64,000 nucleotides of DNA from an uncultured Clostridia bacterium (lineage in GTDB: Bacteria; Bacillota; Clostridia; Christensenellales; Borkfalkiaceae). A model generated the notes under the pieces. The model searched no databases. It was given only the letters and a program-made list of their open reading frames with translations, and had not been told where the DNA came from. Shown piece by piece: positions 9,101 through 16,472 of the stretch; position 1 is the stretch's first letter; the number at the start of each line of letters is the position of its first letter. The translations under genes were made by a program, and so were the position numbers. Location of the stretch: NCBI GenBank assembly GCA_934278995.1, contig CAKQWM010000002.1, forward strand, positions 148,789 to 212,788, in the 5' to 3' direction.

Positions 9101-10558
9101 CAGCAGCCTTATGAGGTTAATTATCCGCTCACCCACGAGAAAACGACCGAAAAAGTCGTTATCAAGACGACAAAGGAGAATCAGCCGGGAGGGTATCACA
9201 CCTATTTTCCGTTAAAAATAGCCGAAGAAACCACCGTCGATAAGAACGGTAACGTTATTGACAGTTACGATAATATTAAGGGTTGGTACGATGCGAACGA
9301 GCCGTATAAAGCGTCGCTTCAGAACACCGGCTATATAGTAAGCGGCGCAAGAATTACCGGCACTACCGCAGATAATTTTCAGAAACGCGCCGGCGATATT
9401 CGTATCTCTTACTTCCCGATAAGATCGATTAACGGATCGTATAATAGCAATAACAATGCTTTTACTACGATTTACACGGTGGACGCAAACGGACGCCGCA
9501 CTATAACGGATACTTCCGACGTATCCGTATATGGAAAAGCAAAAAGCCAACTTTTGAAAACTCTTAAAGATTCATCTTCCGTTTACGGCTTACACTTTAT
9601 GGATGCAGAAATCGGTGAAAAGCATTTAGTGACGGCTAAAAAGGCGGTACTGCTCGGAAAAGTGTACGATAATTATCAAATGCCTCTTGACAGCATCAAC
9701 TTTCACCTGATAGAACGCGGCGCGATAAGTTTTTTTGCGGGAACGTACTTTGATAATAACAACACGTTTTTTTCTCTACACCAGGTGTTTCGCAACGATA
9801 AAAACGTAATTACGGAAATAAAAGAAATTGCGGAAATTTACGAACATCAGAGCGGAAGTACTCAGCCCTATTGTTACAAGTTTACAGACGGAAAATATTC
9901 CGACGGCACAACGCAACTACCCGAAGGATATAAACCCACGCCGATTTTTAAAACCGAATGGATTACAAATCCCGGAATAACCCAAGGCAGCGACATATAT
10001 TATTATGAAATCCCCGTAAACAAGGGAGAATATTGTTTAGGTTCCGTAAAAGGAAAAACAGGGGCGTATCTTATATACCTCGATATCGCAGCAAACGGCG
10101 GTGACGCCATAAGCAGTATTATAAGTTCGGAAGGAAACGCCGTAACCAACGCGTTTAAAGCAGAATACCGTTACTCTCCCGAAACGCTCGGGGATAATAA
10201 TTATTCCGTATTGCTTTTTTCTATATCCGCTCCCGCGGGCGCGAATAAAGATAATTTTTCGGTAAAAGTGCGATTTATCCCTCCCGGTGCAGGGACCGAA
10301 AACGACTACTCTAAAGGCATGTACGAAATAACCGTAATCAACAAATCGAACGCGTCTTTGCAACTCGACGTCTTTTTGTGCGACGACGACAGAGATCCTA
10401 CTAACGATTTTCTCTACGCGTACAAAGTTATTTACACAAACGAAACGGGGACTTCGCAAATAATTAAAACCCCTCAGAATCGTGATTACTGGAAGTCGAT
10501 GGCTTCGTTTACCATACCTTCTCAAGGCGTGGCGACGGAGGTAGATTATCATCAGTAA
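6140..10558 (+). CDS. giant secreted protein with tandem trefoil-like repeats
   Basis: A 1472-residue protein. Residues 4-30 are a signal segment ending TATFAWFTKG, again the TasA/SipW-type pattern. Next comes GTENDPYEI with a GLUG-like region (about 50-300: LFPIGS, AKIENLYAKDF, IAGHIITNAQINNVYIND). From about residue 415 to 945 there are five tandem modules of about 100 residues. Each has three internal sub-repeats of the form NYL or YYL ... W ... F ... YYL, which suggests beta-trefoil folds that often bind sugars. The C-terminal 500 residues are unassigned. Start overlap with the upstream gene indicates coupling. I infer a cell-surface or matrix component; exact function unknown. A strong terminator follows at 10671. 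Confidence 0.75.
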   Translation: MNMKKHTLIIIISLVVMLFAASATATFAWFTKGKSLDIDSSGGILRQYFHKGSGTENDPYEITRPVHYYNLVMLYQVNPEFTENSKFINAATHFRLGSKDLDLDGIDESEVCRVFNYEDNGTSDNKAATDGCLNLKSYCNGVFGTGLFPIGSAQKPFQASFDGSELTLKNLTVVGSVTLGDVTYKTPDIGLFGYVAKEAKIENLYAKDFSIDLSSVDGTDSQQVEEGLDTTHTGHEGKAYVGYIAGHIITNAQINNVYINDCLIAGGNAAECKFGFFGRVEDENGVEVTTLGTEIATQRRAGDAAGFGGSLDMKKIHKRLQSIWSDSNAKVPSSYDKFEYVIVDQDGVTVKITSDTEGNITYITDQNEKYEYKRFSSESGFSGEYYFYQRDDMLPGHQFMCLYGVDPQNPKTVFTYKLSADNQSAWYISSGGNYLDISTNGDISASSDKDNSAKWVFDQGHIFAYYDKTYKYDNYYLNASGLSKVTCSPSPQTVWEKDGDGELFTTIDGYNYYLYYDVSAGEWRISSIKLYYYIKDGAGNYLSATEENTPAIKNVTSYENSVRWQAEIENGFYTFHTVINDKVYYITCNGQLTLGESKFSWTKKGDYFTATVEDVVYKLVYDGGWKVVTEGKLITDGNNHYLSATADGTVQNSTASDSVIWQITEEGDNVTIFTVLNGNKYYLSLDSSNKLTISQTPYNLKKDGNTYYAVSGNTNYYIQYAEGNWRALPVGYQIIKSGNNYLKANGGNSFSNVTDESQATCFYFSNENQGTAFYYHNGNRYEFGQNNGSFSNSDTFWVKTNDNKLKANGTDYYLTYDNADNSWKILDCGYYTISFGNNYLNINSSGNGVTNGTSANATWWKFSTPDANTPSGTIREKETGKYLYIDRSWGWLGYNYTLTVSSTNQSWTNYGTNFGGKLQEDSTKQYVRYNRGWTNTNRQNQATTLTIEKVQNTASVIEVIKITPANVALPELTVENATVPAANVQISQQPYEVNYPLTHEKTTEKVVIKTTKENQPGGYHTYFPLKIAEETTVDKNGNVIDSYDNIKGWYDANEPYKASLQNTGYIVSGARITGTTADNFQKRAGDIRISYFPIRSINGSYNSNNNAFTTIYTVDANGRRTITDTSDVSVYGKAKSQLLKTLKDSSSVYGLHFMDAEIGEKHLVTAKKAVLLGKVYDNYQMPLDSINFHLIERGAISFFAGTYFDNNNTFFSLHQVFRNDKNVITEIKEIAEIYEHQSGSTQPYCYKFTDGKYSDGTTQLPEGYKPTPIFKTEWITNPGITQGSDIYYYEIPVNKGEYCLGSVKGKTGAYLIYLDIAANGGDAISSIISSEGNAVTNAFKAEYRYSPETLGDNNYSVLLFSISAPAGANKDNFSVKVRFIPPGAGTENDYSKGMYEITVINKSNASLQLDVFLCDDDRDPTNDFLYAYKVIYTNETGTSQIIKTPQNRDYWKSMASFTIPSQGVATEVDYHQ

Positions 10559-10600
10559 TAAAACGCGTAACTTCCTGCCTTTTTTAGGCAAAGTTTGCAA

Positions 10601-10626
10601 AAAATCGGGCTATAGGTCGGTTATTA
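10601..10626 (+). repeat. dispersed CTATARGYC palindrome after giant surface gene
   Basis: The segment TCGGGCTATAGGTCGGTTA lies 45 bases after the stop codon and 45 bases before the terminator stem. Confidence 0.65.
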
Positions 10627-10670
10627 AACATTTTGTTTTACCGAAAGTTTAACGACTTTTACGCAATTAA

Positions 10671-10709
10671 AAACCGACGTTTCTCTTTTGACGAAACGTC
10701 GGTTTTTTT
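10671..10709 (+). terminator. rho-independent terminator of surface operon
   Basis: AAACCGACGTTTC pairs perfectly with GAAACGTCGGTTT, followed by a T run. Confidence 0.9.
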
Positions 10710-10744
10710 GTCAGCATGTCATGGGGTATTATTACAGACCGTGC

Positions 10745-11280
10745 AATAACTTCAATACCCAAATAATACCGGTTTAATACCGGTTTGCACCATCGCACGT
10801 AGCTTGCAAATTGTTCATCGCATTGTTTGCTTTATGTGAATTTGTTTTCTCTGCTATAAACAAAACCAATTGTATCAGGCTAAATACCCAATGCGGATAG
10901 ATTTAGTGTAATTTTAGTTTTTATCGGCGCTGTTTTTAGTATAAACATCGTCATGTAAATAGGCAAGTATAATCTCTTGTTTTTCCTTTCGATATTCCCA
11001 TTGCACAATACAAACGACTATTAAACATTTTCCAACCATAATAATACAGAAAATCAAACATTTTCCAACTTTTATATCGGCTGAATTAAACATTTTCCAA
11101 CCATTGATGTGTTAGGAGTTCGTTTCCATCTGCAAAATATCGCAAAAAATTACAATTTTCTTGCGTTTTATCGCGTTTTAAACAATATTTTGCATCTAAA
11201 TCGACTAATTTGGGCGTTATTTGAGTAATTTTTATAACTATAAATAACTTTCAAACCAAAATAATACCGATTTAATACCA
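10745..11280. repeat. pair of ~38-bp imperfect direct repeats flanking a decayed block
   Basis: Copies at 10745-10782 and 11243-11280 share AATAACTT, an AATAATACC core and TTTAATACC with a few mismatches. On the minus strand they read as similar short coding tails (GIKPVLFGY and GIKSVLFWFESYL before stops). They may be duplicated 3' ends of a lost gene or element boundary. Confidence 0.45.
11023..11101 (-). repeat. three 14-bp direct repeats at 32-33 bp spacing
   Basis: AAACATTTTCCAAC occurs at 11023, 11056 and 11088. Spacer lengths are about 18-19 bases and spacer sequences differ. Two copies lie in one minus-strand reading frame as VGKCL, so this is probably a degenerate coding repeat rather than iterons. 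Confidence 0.5.
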
Positions 11281-11341
11281 ACTCTGAAATTCCTACGGCT
11301 TCGTATTTACAAACATATTGTCATAGAGGAAAACACCGACT

Positions 11342-12253
11342 CTATTCATGAATATCGAGAACATTCAGAATTCTTTTGAATGTGTCTTGTCCATCAAGGC
11401 AAGTGTCTCTGAGCCAGCCCCTTTCTTGATTCCAGTTTGCAAGCCCGCGATAATAGAACGACTTTTTCGAATCTTCTATAATAAAAGGAATTATATTAAA
11501 TCTGAGACATTCTTTCAGGGCAATCAATCTGCCGACTCTGCCGTTTCCGTCTTGAAACGGATGAATATATTCAAAATTAGCATGAAGTTCGATAATGTTG
11601 TCAATTGTTATATCGCTTTTAGTGTTAAAATCCGTAACAAGTTTATTCATAGTTTTTGAAACTTCGCTCGGCTTACATGTTTCTCTTCCGCCGACGGTAT
11701 TTGCCCGTTTTTTATAATCTCCGACGGCAAACCAGTCGAGAGAAGAATCTTTAGTTCCTTGTTTTAATAGCAAGTGCAAGTGTTTGATAATATCTTCGCT
11801 CAAAGGCTCTAATGCTTTATCGATTACGTAATCGATTGCGCGAAAGTGATTGCTTGTTTCGATAATATCGTCAACTGGAATACCTTCGCCGATGTCAATC
11901 GTTCTTGTTTCAAAAATCAATCTTGTTTGATCTTCCGTAAGCTTGGAACCTTCAATGTGATTAGAGTTATAAGTCATTCTGACTTGTAATTCATGGTAAA
12001 GCCCGCCTGAAATCTTAGCTTCTTTTTCTTCACGCAAAATTTGCAGAATGTGATTATCGCAAACTTCTCTGAACAACTCGTCAGGACTGCAATGTAAGAA
12101 ATCCGCAATCTTAGCAAGCACATTATTGGCAATTTTCTCGCCCTTTGAAATTTTAGCTATAGTTCTGGATGATATACCAAGTTTGGTAGTTAAGTCAGAC
12201 TTGGTTAATCCAATTTCATTTAGTTTATTTTCTAATGGCTTATAAGAATACAT
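11342..12253 (-). CDS. HTH-Fic family protein (predicted AMPylase)
   Basis: A 303-residue protein. Residues 1-60 are an XRE-type helix-turn-helix (LTKSDLTTKLGISSRTIAKISKG). The Fic domain follows, with the catalytic motif HPFQDGNGRVGR near residue 231, complete with His and the GNGR phosphate-binding loop. Upstream, SNHIEG near residue 95 matches the (S/T)xxxE(G/N) inhibitory helix motif, so it is a self-inhibited Fic with the inhibitory helix N-terminal to the Fic core. Family members usually transfer AMP to Ser/Thr/Tyr hydroxyls. A GGGAGG ribosome binding site and a good promoter precede it. No antitoxin partner is adjacent; the HTH suggests DNA binding, perhaps autoregulation. It sits in an AT-rich patch beside tRNA-Arg and may be acquired. 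Confidence 0.85.
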   Translation of the reverse strand: MYSYKPLENKLNEIGLTKSDLTTKLGISSRTIAKISKGEKIANNVLAKIADFLHCSPDELFREVCDNHILQILREEKEAKISGGLYHELQVRMTYNSNHIEGSKLTEDQTRLIFETRTIDIGEGIPVDDIIETSNHFRAIDYVIDKALEPLSEDIIKHLHLLLKQGTKDSSLDWFAVGDYKKRANTVGGRETCKPSEVSKTMNKLVTDFNTKSDITIDNIIELHANFEYIHPFQDGNGRVGRLIALKECLRFNIIPFIIEDSKKSFYYRGLANWNQERGWLRDTCLDGQDTFKRILNVLDIHE

Positions 12254-12277
12254 GTCCGCCTCCCGATTTCTTTACTT

Positions 12278-12306
12278 ATTATATCACAACAAAAGCAAAA
12301 AGTAAA
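12278..12306 (-). promoter_or_regulatory. promoter of the HTH-Fic gene
   Basis: On the minus strand TTTACT (12306-12301) and TATAAT (12283-12278) are separated by 17 bases, with the start codon about 25 bases beyond. Confidence 0.7.
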
Positions 12307-12409
12307 GGTAAAAAAGAAAAAAAGTAAAGACTTCATATTTTTTGTCTTTCTTAGTTGCTGTTGTACGGCTTTGCTATTACGAACCGAGGACGATTCACGA
12401 AAGAGCAAA

Positions 12410-12446
12410 AAAAATGACGGACGCAAGACTGCATTCGCCATTTTTT
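12410..12446 (-). terminator. probable terminator downstream of tRNA-Arg
   Basis: Read on the minus strand, ATGGCGAATGCA and TGCGTCCGTCAT form an imperfect stem followed by eight T residues, directly after the tRNA CCA end. Confidence 0.6.
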
Positions 12447-12520
12447 GGTACTCCCGACGGGAATCGAACCCATAACTAACCCTTAGGAGGGGTTTATTAT
12501 ATCCATTTAACTACGGAAGC
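12446..12520 (-). tRNA. tRNA-Arg (anticodon CCT)
   Basis: On the minus strand the 75-nt sequence folds as a cloverleaf. A 7-bp acceptor stem (GCTTCCG with CGGGAGT, two wobble pairs) encloses an anticodon loop CTCCTAA with anticodon CCT reading AGG. The T arm carries GGTTCGATTCC, and the 3' CCA is encoded. It is on the opposite strand to the housekeeping genes that follow. Confidence 0.93.
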
Positions 12521-12536
12521 GACTTTCAACCTCCAC

Positions 12537-12565
12537 AGTTTACTATATTTACGCTAAAATGTCAA
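12537..12565 (-). promoter_or_regulatory. promoter of tRNA-Arg
   Basis: On the minus strand TTGACA (12565-12560) and TAAACT (12542-12537) are separated by 17 bases, ending about 17 bases before the mature tRNA 5' end. Confidence 0.7.
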
Positions 12566-12624
12566 TCAAAAGTAAATAAATGACGAGGAAATCGCAAAAA
12601 AAGTAAAAAATATTTAAATAGTGC

Positions 12625-12653
12625 TTTTCAAAATGAAAAAAATGTGATACAAT
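12625..12653 (+). promoter_or_regulatory. possible promoter of DUF4177 gene
   Basis: TTTTCA (12625-12630) and TACAAT (12648-12653) are 17 bases apart. The -35 element is weak. Confidence 0.4.
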
Positions 12654-12708
12654 AACTATGCATGGCGGGGTTTTTACCGCAAAAAGCAGTTTGTATGGAG
12701 GTTTTTCG

Positions 12709-12939
12709 ATGAAAACATATAAAGTAGTTCCTTACACCGGAACGCTCGTAATCAACAAAAAAGACGTTGTTCAGAACAAAATCGTCGAATATTTCGACGT
12801 TATAAATCAGGAATGCGTTGACGGTTGGGAATTTTTAACCATGGCGCCCGTAAACGTTGCCGTCAAAGAAGGCGGTTTGAAAGCCAAAAACGAAACTTAC
12901 AACGCTTTCGTTTTTGTTAAAGAGGTTGAAGAAGAATAA
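12709..12939 (+). CDS. small DUF4177-like protein
   Basis: A 76-residue protein. I chose the ATG at 12709 because GGAGG lies about ten bases before it; an in-frame ATG at 12658 has no ribosome binding site. The pattern MKTYKVVPYTG ... INQECVDGWEFLTMAPV ... YNAFVFVKE matches the DUF4177 layout (a YKVV strand, a GWE motif, and a terminal beta strand), a family with no known reaction. It is soluble and monocistronic, followed by a strong terminator. Confidence 0.75.
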   Translation: MKTYKVVPYTGTLVINKKDVVQNKIVEYFDVINQECVDGWEFLTMAPVNVAVKEGGLKAKNETYNAFVFVKEVEEE

Positions 12940-12990
12940 TTTTGTGATTATTTAAAAACCGTAAATGCCTTAATTATTCTATGCGCAAAT

Positions 12991-13019
12991 GACCGCACTA
13001 TTTTTGTGCGGTCTTTTTT
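12991..13019 (+). terminator. rho-independent terminator after DUF4177 gene
   Basis: GACCGCAC pairs perfectly with GTGCGGTC around a TATTTTT loop, followed by six T residues. Confidence 0.9.
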
Positions 13020-13093
13020 ATTGCTTTTTTTCGCCGAAACGGCTAAATTTGAAAATATTTTTAAGATTTTGTTAAAAAAGTTATATAAAATAG

Positions 13094-13121
13094 TTGACAA
13101 ATTATTGAAAAGTGGTAAAAT
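13094..13121 (+). promoter_or_regulatory. promoter of RHH regulator-clpB unit
   Basis: TTGACA (13094-13099) and TAAAAT (13116-13121) are separated by 16 bases, 27 bases before the start codon. I saw no CIRCE inverted repeat or clear CtsR site nearby. Confidence 0.75.
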
Positions 13122-13147
13122 AATAGTCGAAAAAGGAGGCAGAAAAT

Positions 13148-13774
13148 ATGGGTAAAAGCGTTTACAGCATGGTTTTAAGCGACGAGGTTATAAAATTGAT
13201 AGATAACGCCGCCTTAAAAAGCGGAAAATCCCGTTCGACGCTTGTCAATGAAATATTGGCTAACTACGTCGGTTGCAGTACAACCAAGCAGAGGATAGAA
13301 GAAATTCTTTCTATCGTAAGCGAGGCTTTTGAACCGCACAGACGCATGAGGGTGGAAAGGCGACAGCAGTCCACTATAGACTTTTTGAGCGCGATAAACT
13401 ATAAATATAACCCGCGCGTAACGTATTCGGCGGAATTATTTACCGAAAACGAGAATACGGGATATCTTAAAATAACTTTGAGGACGACTTCGCAAGCGCT
13501 TATTAACGTAATAAACGATTTTTTCGTTGAGTTTATCAGGCTTGAAAAAAAATATTTACCCGAAGTGGAGTATTCGGTCGTTGACGGAAAACTCATAAGA
13601 AAACTCAACTTTAAAGACGACGCGAGCGCCGCCGACATAGCGGTTAAACTTACGGATTACGTCAACAATATAGATAAACTTATAAACGAATATACTCAGG
13701 ATTATTTTTCGGGAAAAGCCGAAGAAAATCTTGAAAAACAGTATTTAAAAATAAGAAAGGGTATAGATTTTTAA
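13148..13774 (+). CDS. ribbon-helix-helix (CopG-like) regulator
   Basis: A 208-residue protein. Residues 4-45 (YSMVLSDEVIKLIDNAALKSG, then KSRSTLVNEILANYVG) fit a ribbon-helix-helix DNA-binding domain. The remaining 160 residues are helical and charged and not assigned to a family by eye. AAAAGGAGG precedes the ATG closely. It lies 40 bases upstream of clpB in the same direction with no terminator between, so it is probably co-transcribed with and may regulate the chaperone gene. That would be an alternative to CtsR/HrcA control; this is inference. Confidence 0.7.
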   Translation: MGKSVYSMVLSDEVIKLIDNAALKSGKSRSTLVNEILANYVGCSTTKQRIEEILSIVSEAFEPHRRMRVERRQQSTIDFLSAINYKYNPRVTYSAELFTENENTGYLKITLRTTSQALINVINDFFVEFIRLEKKYLPEVEYSVVDGKLIRKLNFKDDASAADIAVKLTDYVNNIDKLINEYTQDYFSGKAEENLEKQYLKIRKGIDF

Positions 13775-13814
13775 AATAATAAAAAGGGAAAATAAAAAAT
13801 TGAGGAGGTAATTT

Positions 13815-16388
13815 ATGAATACTGAAAAACTTACGCAAAAAACGATAGAAATAATCAACGCGGCGCAAAGTACGGCGTTACAAAACGGCAATCCGGAACT
13901 TACCGAAGCGCACGTTTTAAAGGCTATGCTCGATAACGAAAATTGCTTTATATCAAAACTTCTGGAATCTTCAGGCGCCGACGTAGAAAATTTAAAAGAC
14001 GGCGTTAACAGGCTTATAGGCGGACTTTCCAAGCAATCCGGCGGTAACGTTTATCTTTCGGGCAGTTTAAACGCAGTGTTTTTAGAAGCCGAAGCCGTTG
14101 CAAAAAACATGAAAGACGAATACGTTTCCGTAGAACATTTGCTTATAGCGATAATAAGAAAAGGGGATGCGGGCGTTAAAAGACTTTTAAGCGGCGCTAA
14201 CGTTTACGAAAGCAAGATATTATCCGCTCTTAAAGAAATACGCGGCGCGCAAAGGGTTACGAGCGACAATCCCGAATCGACTTACGACGTTTTAAATAAA
14301 TACGGTCAGGACCTGGTCGAAATGGCACGTCAGAATAAACTCGATCCCGTAATCGGGCGCGATGAAGAAATACGTAACGTTATAATGATTCTTTCGAGAA
14401 AGCGCAAAAACAATCCGTGTTTAATCGGGGAAGCGGGCGTAGGTAAAACCGCTATCGCCGAAGGTCTGGCGCAAAGAATTTTATCCGGTGACGTTCCCGA
14501 TGCGCTTAAGAACAGAAAACTTTTCGCGCTCGATATGGGCGCGTTGGTTGCGGGCGCAAAATATCGCGGCGAGTTCGAAGAAAGGCTTAAAGCCGTTTTG
14601 AACGAAGTTAAAAAGAGCGAAGGCAAGATTATTCTTTTCATCGATGAACTTCATACGATCGTCGGCGCGGGGAAATCCGACGGCGCAATGGATGCGGGTA
14701 ACCTTTTAAAGCCTATGCTTGCAAGAGGCGAACTACACTGCATCGGCGCAACCACTTTGGACGAATACAGAAAATACATCGAAAAAGATCCCGCCCTGGA
14801 AAGACGTTTTCAACCCGTTACGGTAAACGAACCGACGGTTGAAGATACGATATCCATTTTGCGCGGACTAAAAGAAAGATACGAAGTCTTTCACGGCGTA
14901 AAAATCAACGATAACGCGCTTATAGCCGCGGCAACCCTTTCCGACAGGTATATAACCGACAGATTTTTACCGGATAAAGCAATCGATCTCGTTGACGAAG
15001 CCGCCGCTACGGTAAAAACGGAAATCGATTCCATGCCGTCGGAAATGGATGACGTAAGACGTAAAATAATGCAACTTCAAATCGAAAAAGAGGCGTTGAA
15101 AAAGGAAACAGATCAATTATCGGCGGCAAGACTAAAGAGTATCGAAAAAGAACTTTCCGAACTTCAAAGCAGTTTCGACGCAATGAGCGCAAAATTGAAA
15201 ACCGAAAAAGATTCGATTGAAAAAATAGGCAAAATCAGGGAACAAATCGCTCAGGTTACCGCAGAAATAGAAAAAGCCGAAAGAACGTACGATCTCAATA
15301 AAGCCGCTCAACTTAAATACGGCAAACTTCCGGAACTCAATAAAGAACTTAATAAGTTGGAAGAAGATAACCCGAAATCCGAAAAAATGCTTTCGGACAG
15401 AGTAACCGAGGAGGACATTGCCAAAATAGTTTCCAAATGGTCGGGTGTGCCGGTGTCTAAACTTTTGGAGGGCGAAAGAGAAAAACTGTTACGCCTCGAA
15501 GATATAATGCACAAACGCGTGGTCGGACAGGACGAAGCGGTTAAACTCGTTACCGAAGCAATTATACGTTCGAGGGCGGGAATTTCCGATCCTAACCGAC
15601 CTATAGGCTCGTTTTTGTTCTTAGGTCCTACCGGCGTAGGCAAAACGGAACTTGCAAAAACGCTCGCTCAAACTCTTTTTGACGACGAGAAAAACATGAT
15701 TCGTATAGATATGACGGAGTATATGGAAAAATTCTCGGTGTCAAGGCTTATCGGCGCGCCTCCGGGATACGTAGGTTACGACGAGGGCGGCGAACTTACC
15801 GAAGCGGTAAGAAGAAGACCATACTCGGTCGTACTGTTCGACGAAATCGAAAAAGCGCATAAAGACGTTTTCAATATTTTGTTGCAAGTCCTCGACGACG
15901 GCAGGCTTACCGACAGTCAGGGCAGAACGGTCGATTTTAAGAATACAATTATAATATTGACGTCGAACCTCGGCTCTGAATACCTTCTGGACGGCGTGAA
16001 AAACGGCGAAGTGACCGAAGAAGCGAAAGAAAAAATCAACGCGCTTTTAAAATCTTCGTTCAGACCGGAGTTTTTAAACAGATTAAGTTCTATAGTTATG
16101 TTTAAGCCGCTTACTCAAAAAGAGGTCGGCAAAATAGTCGATTTGTTGCTCGAAAAATTAAAATCGAGACTTAGCGACAAACAAGTTAAGTTTGAAATAA
16201 CCGACAGGGCTAAAAATTATATCATAGACCGCGGTTACGATATGGTTTTCGGCGCAAGACCGTTAAAACGGTTTATTGAAGAACACGTCGAAACTATGAT
16301 TGCAAAAGCCATCGTCGCGGGAGAAATTTTACCTCAGACCACCGTTACCGTGGACGCGGACAAAGACGGATTATATATAACAAAATAA
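13815..16388 (+). CDS. clpB: ATP-dependent disaggregase ClpB
   Basis: An 857-residue protein of full family length. A Clp N-terminal domain (1-145) is followed by AAA1 with Walker A GEAGVGKT near residue 205 and Walker [10 protein letters not shown] coiled-coil middle domain rich in Lys/Glu heptads (about 400-530) separates ClpB from ClpA/ClpC. AAA2 has Walker A GPTGVGKT near 604 and [11 protein letters not shown]. It extracts polypeptides from aggregates together with DnaK and DnaJ in the cytoplasm. The ATG is preceded by GAGGAGG. No ClpP-binding IGL/IGF loop is obvious, as expected for ClpB. Confidence 0.97.
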   Translation: MNTEKLTQKTIEIINAAQSTALQNGNPELTEAHVLKAMLDNENCFISKLLESSGADVENLKDGVNRLIGGLSKQSGGNVYLSGSLNAVFLEAEAVAKNMKDEYVSVEHLLIAIIRKGDAGVKRLLSGANVYESKILSALKEIRGAQRVTSDNPESTYDVLNKYGQDLVEMARQNKLDPVIGRDEEIRNVIMILSRKRKNNPCLIGEAGVGKTAIAEGLAQRILSGDVPDALKNRKLFALDMGALVAGAKYRGEFEERLKAVLNEVKKSEGKIILFIDELHTIVGAGKSDGAMDAGNLLKPMLARGELHCIGATTLDEYRKYIEKDPALERRFQPVTVNEPTVEDTISILRGLKERYEVFHGVKINDNALIAAATLSDRYITDRFLPDKAIDLVDEAAATVKTEIDSMPSEMDDVRRKIMQLQIEKEALKKETDQLSAARLKSIEKELSELQSSFDAMSAKLKTEKDSIEKIGKIREQIAQVTAEIEKAERTYDLNKAAQLKYGKLPELNKELNKLEEDNPKSEKMLSDRVTEEDIAKIVSKWSGVPVSKLLEGEREKLLRLEDIMHKRVVGQDEAVKLVTEAIIRSRAGISDPNRPIGSFLFLGPTGVGKTELAKTLAQTLFDDEKNMIRIDMTEYMEKFSVSRLIGAPPGYVGYDEGGELTEAVRRRPYSVVLFDEIEKAHKDVFNILLQVLDDGRLTDSQGRTVDFKNTIIILTSNLGSEYLLDGVKNGEVTEEAKEKINALLKSSFRPEFLNRLSSIVMFKPLTQKEVGKIVDLLLEKLKSRLSDKQVKFEITDRAKNYIIDRGYDMVFGARPLKRFIEEHVETMIAKAIVAGEILPQTTVTVDADKDGLYITK

Positions 16389-16390
16389 GC

Positions 16391-16413
16391 GAATAATCGA
16401 CATATAGACGGAC
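16391..16413. repeat. divergent copy of dispersed palindrome after clpB
   Basis: AATCGACATATAGACGGAC lies just after the clpB stop codon. It keeps the palindromic outline with two substitutions in the core. Confidence 0.45.
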
Positions 16414-16472
16414 TTTTTGATTACGATTATAATCAGAAAGCCCGCCTTTACGGTTATTAGATAAGGAAAAAT

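Larger units (their letters stand above)
10559..11341. other. decayed, AT-rich intergenic region next to fic
   Basis: After the operon terminator there is no intact gene. On the minus strand, 14-bp repeats GTTGGAAAATGTTT occur three times at 32-33 base steps (11023-11101), encoding VGKCL in frame for two copies and leading into a short open frame that ends near 10918. Imperfect direct repeats of about 38 bases (10745-10782 and 11243-11280, both AATAACTT ... ATAATACC ... TTTAATACC) flank this block. The composition is more AT-rich than neighbours and the TCG/GAC-rich local style is absent. It looks like remnants of mobile or recently acquired DNA. Confidence 0.5.

Noticed and set aside
11023..11101. 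CRISPR array
   Set aside because: Repeats are only 14 bases with 18-19 base spacers, there are three copies, and no cas genes are nearby.
10710..12446. tRNA-integrated mobile element with att sites
   Set aside because: I looked for a duplicated tRNA-Arg 3' end near 10710 and did not see one, and no integrase is present. Only the weaker island-remnant idea is kept.
13815..16388. ClpC or ClpA instead of ClpB
   Set aside because: The full-length coiled-coil middle domain between the two AAA modules and absence of an obvious ClpP-binding loop indicate ClpB.
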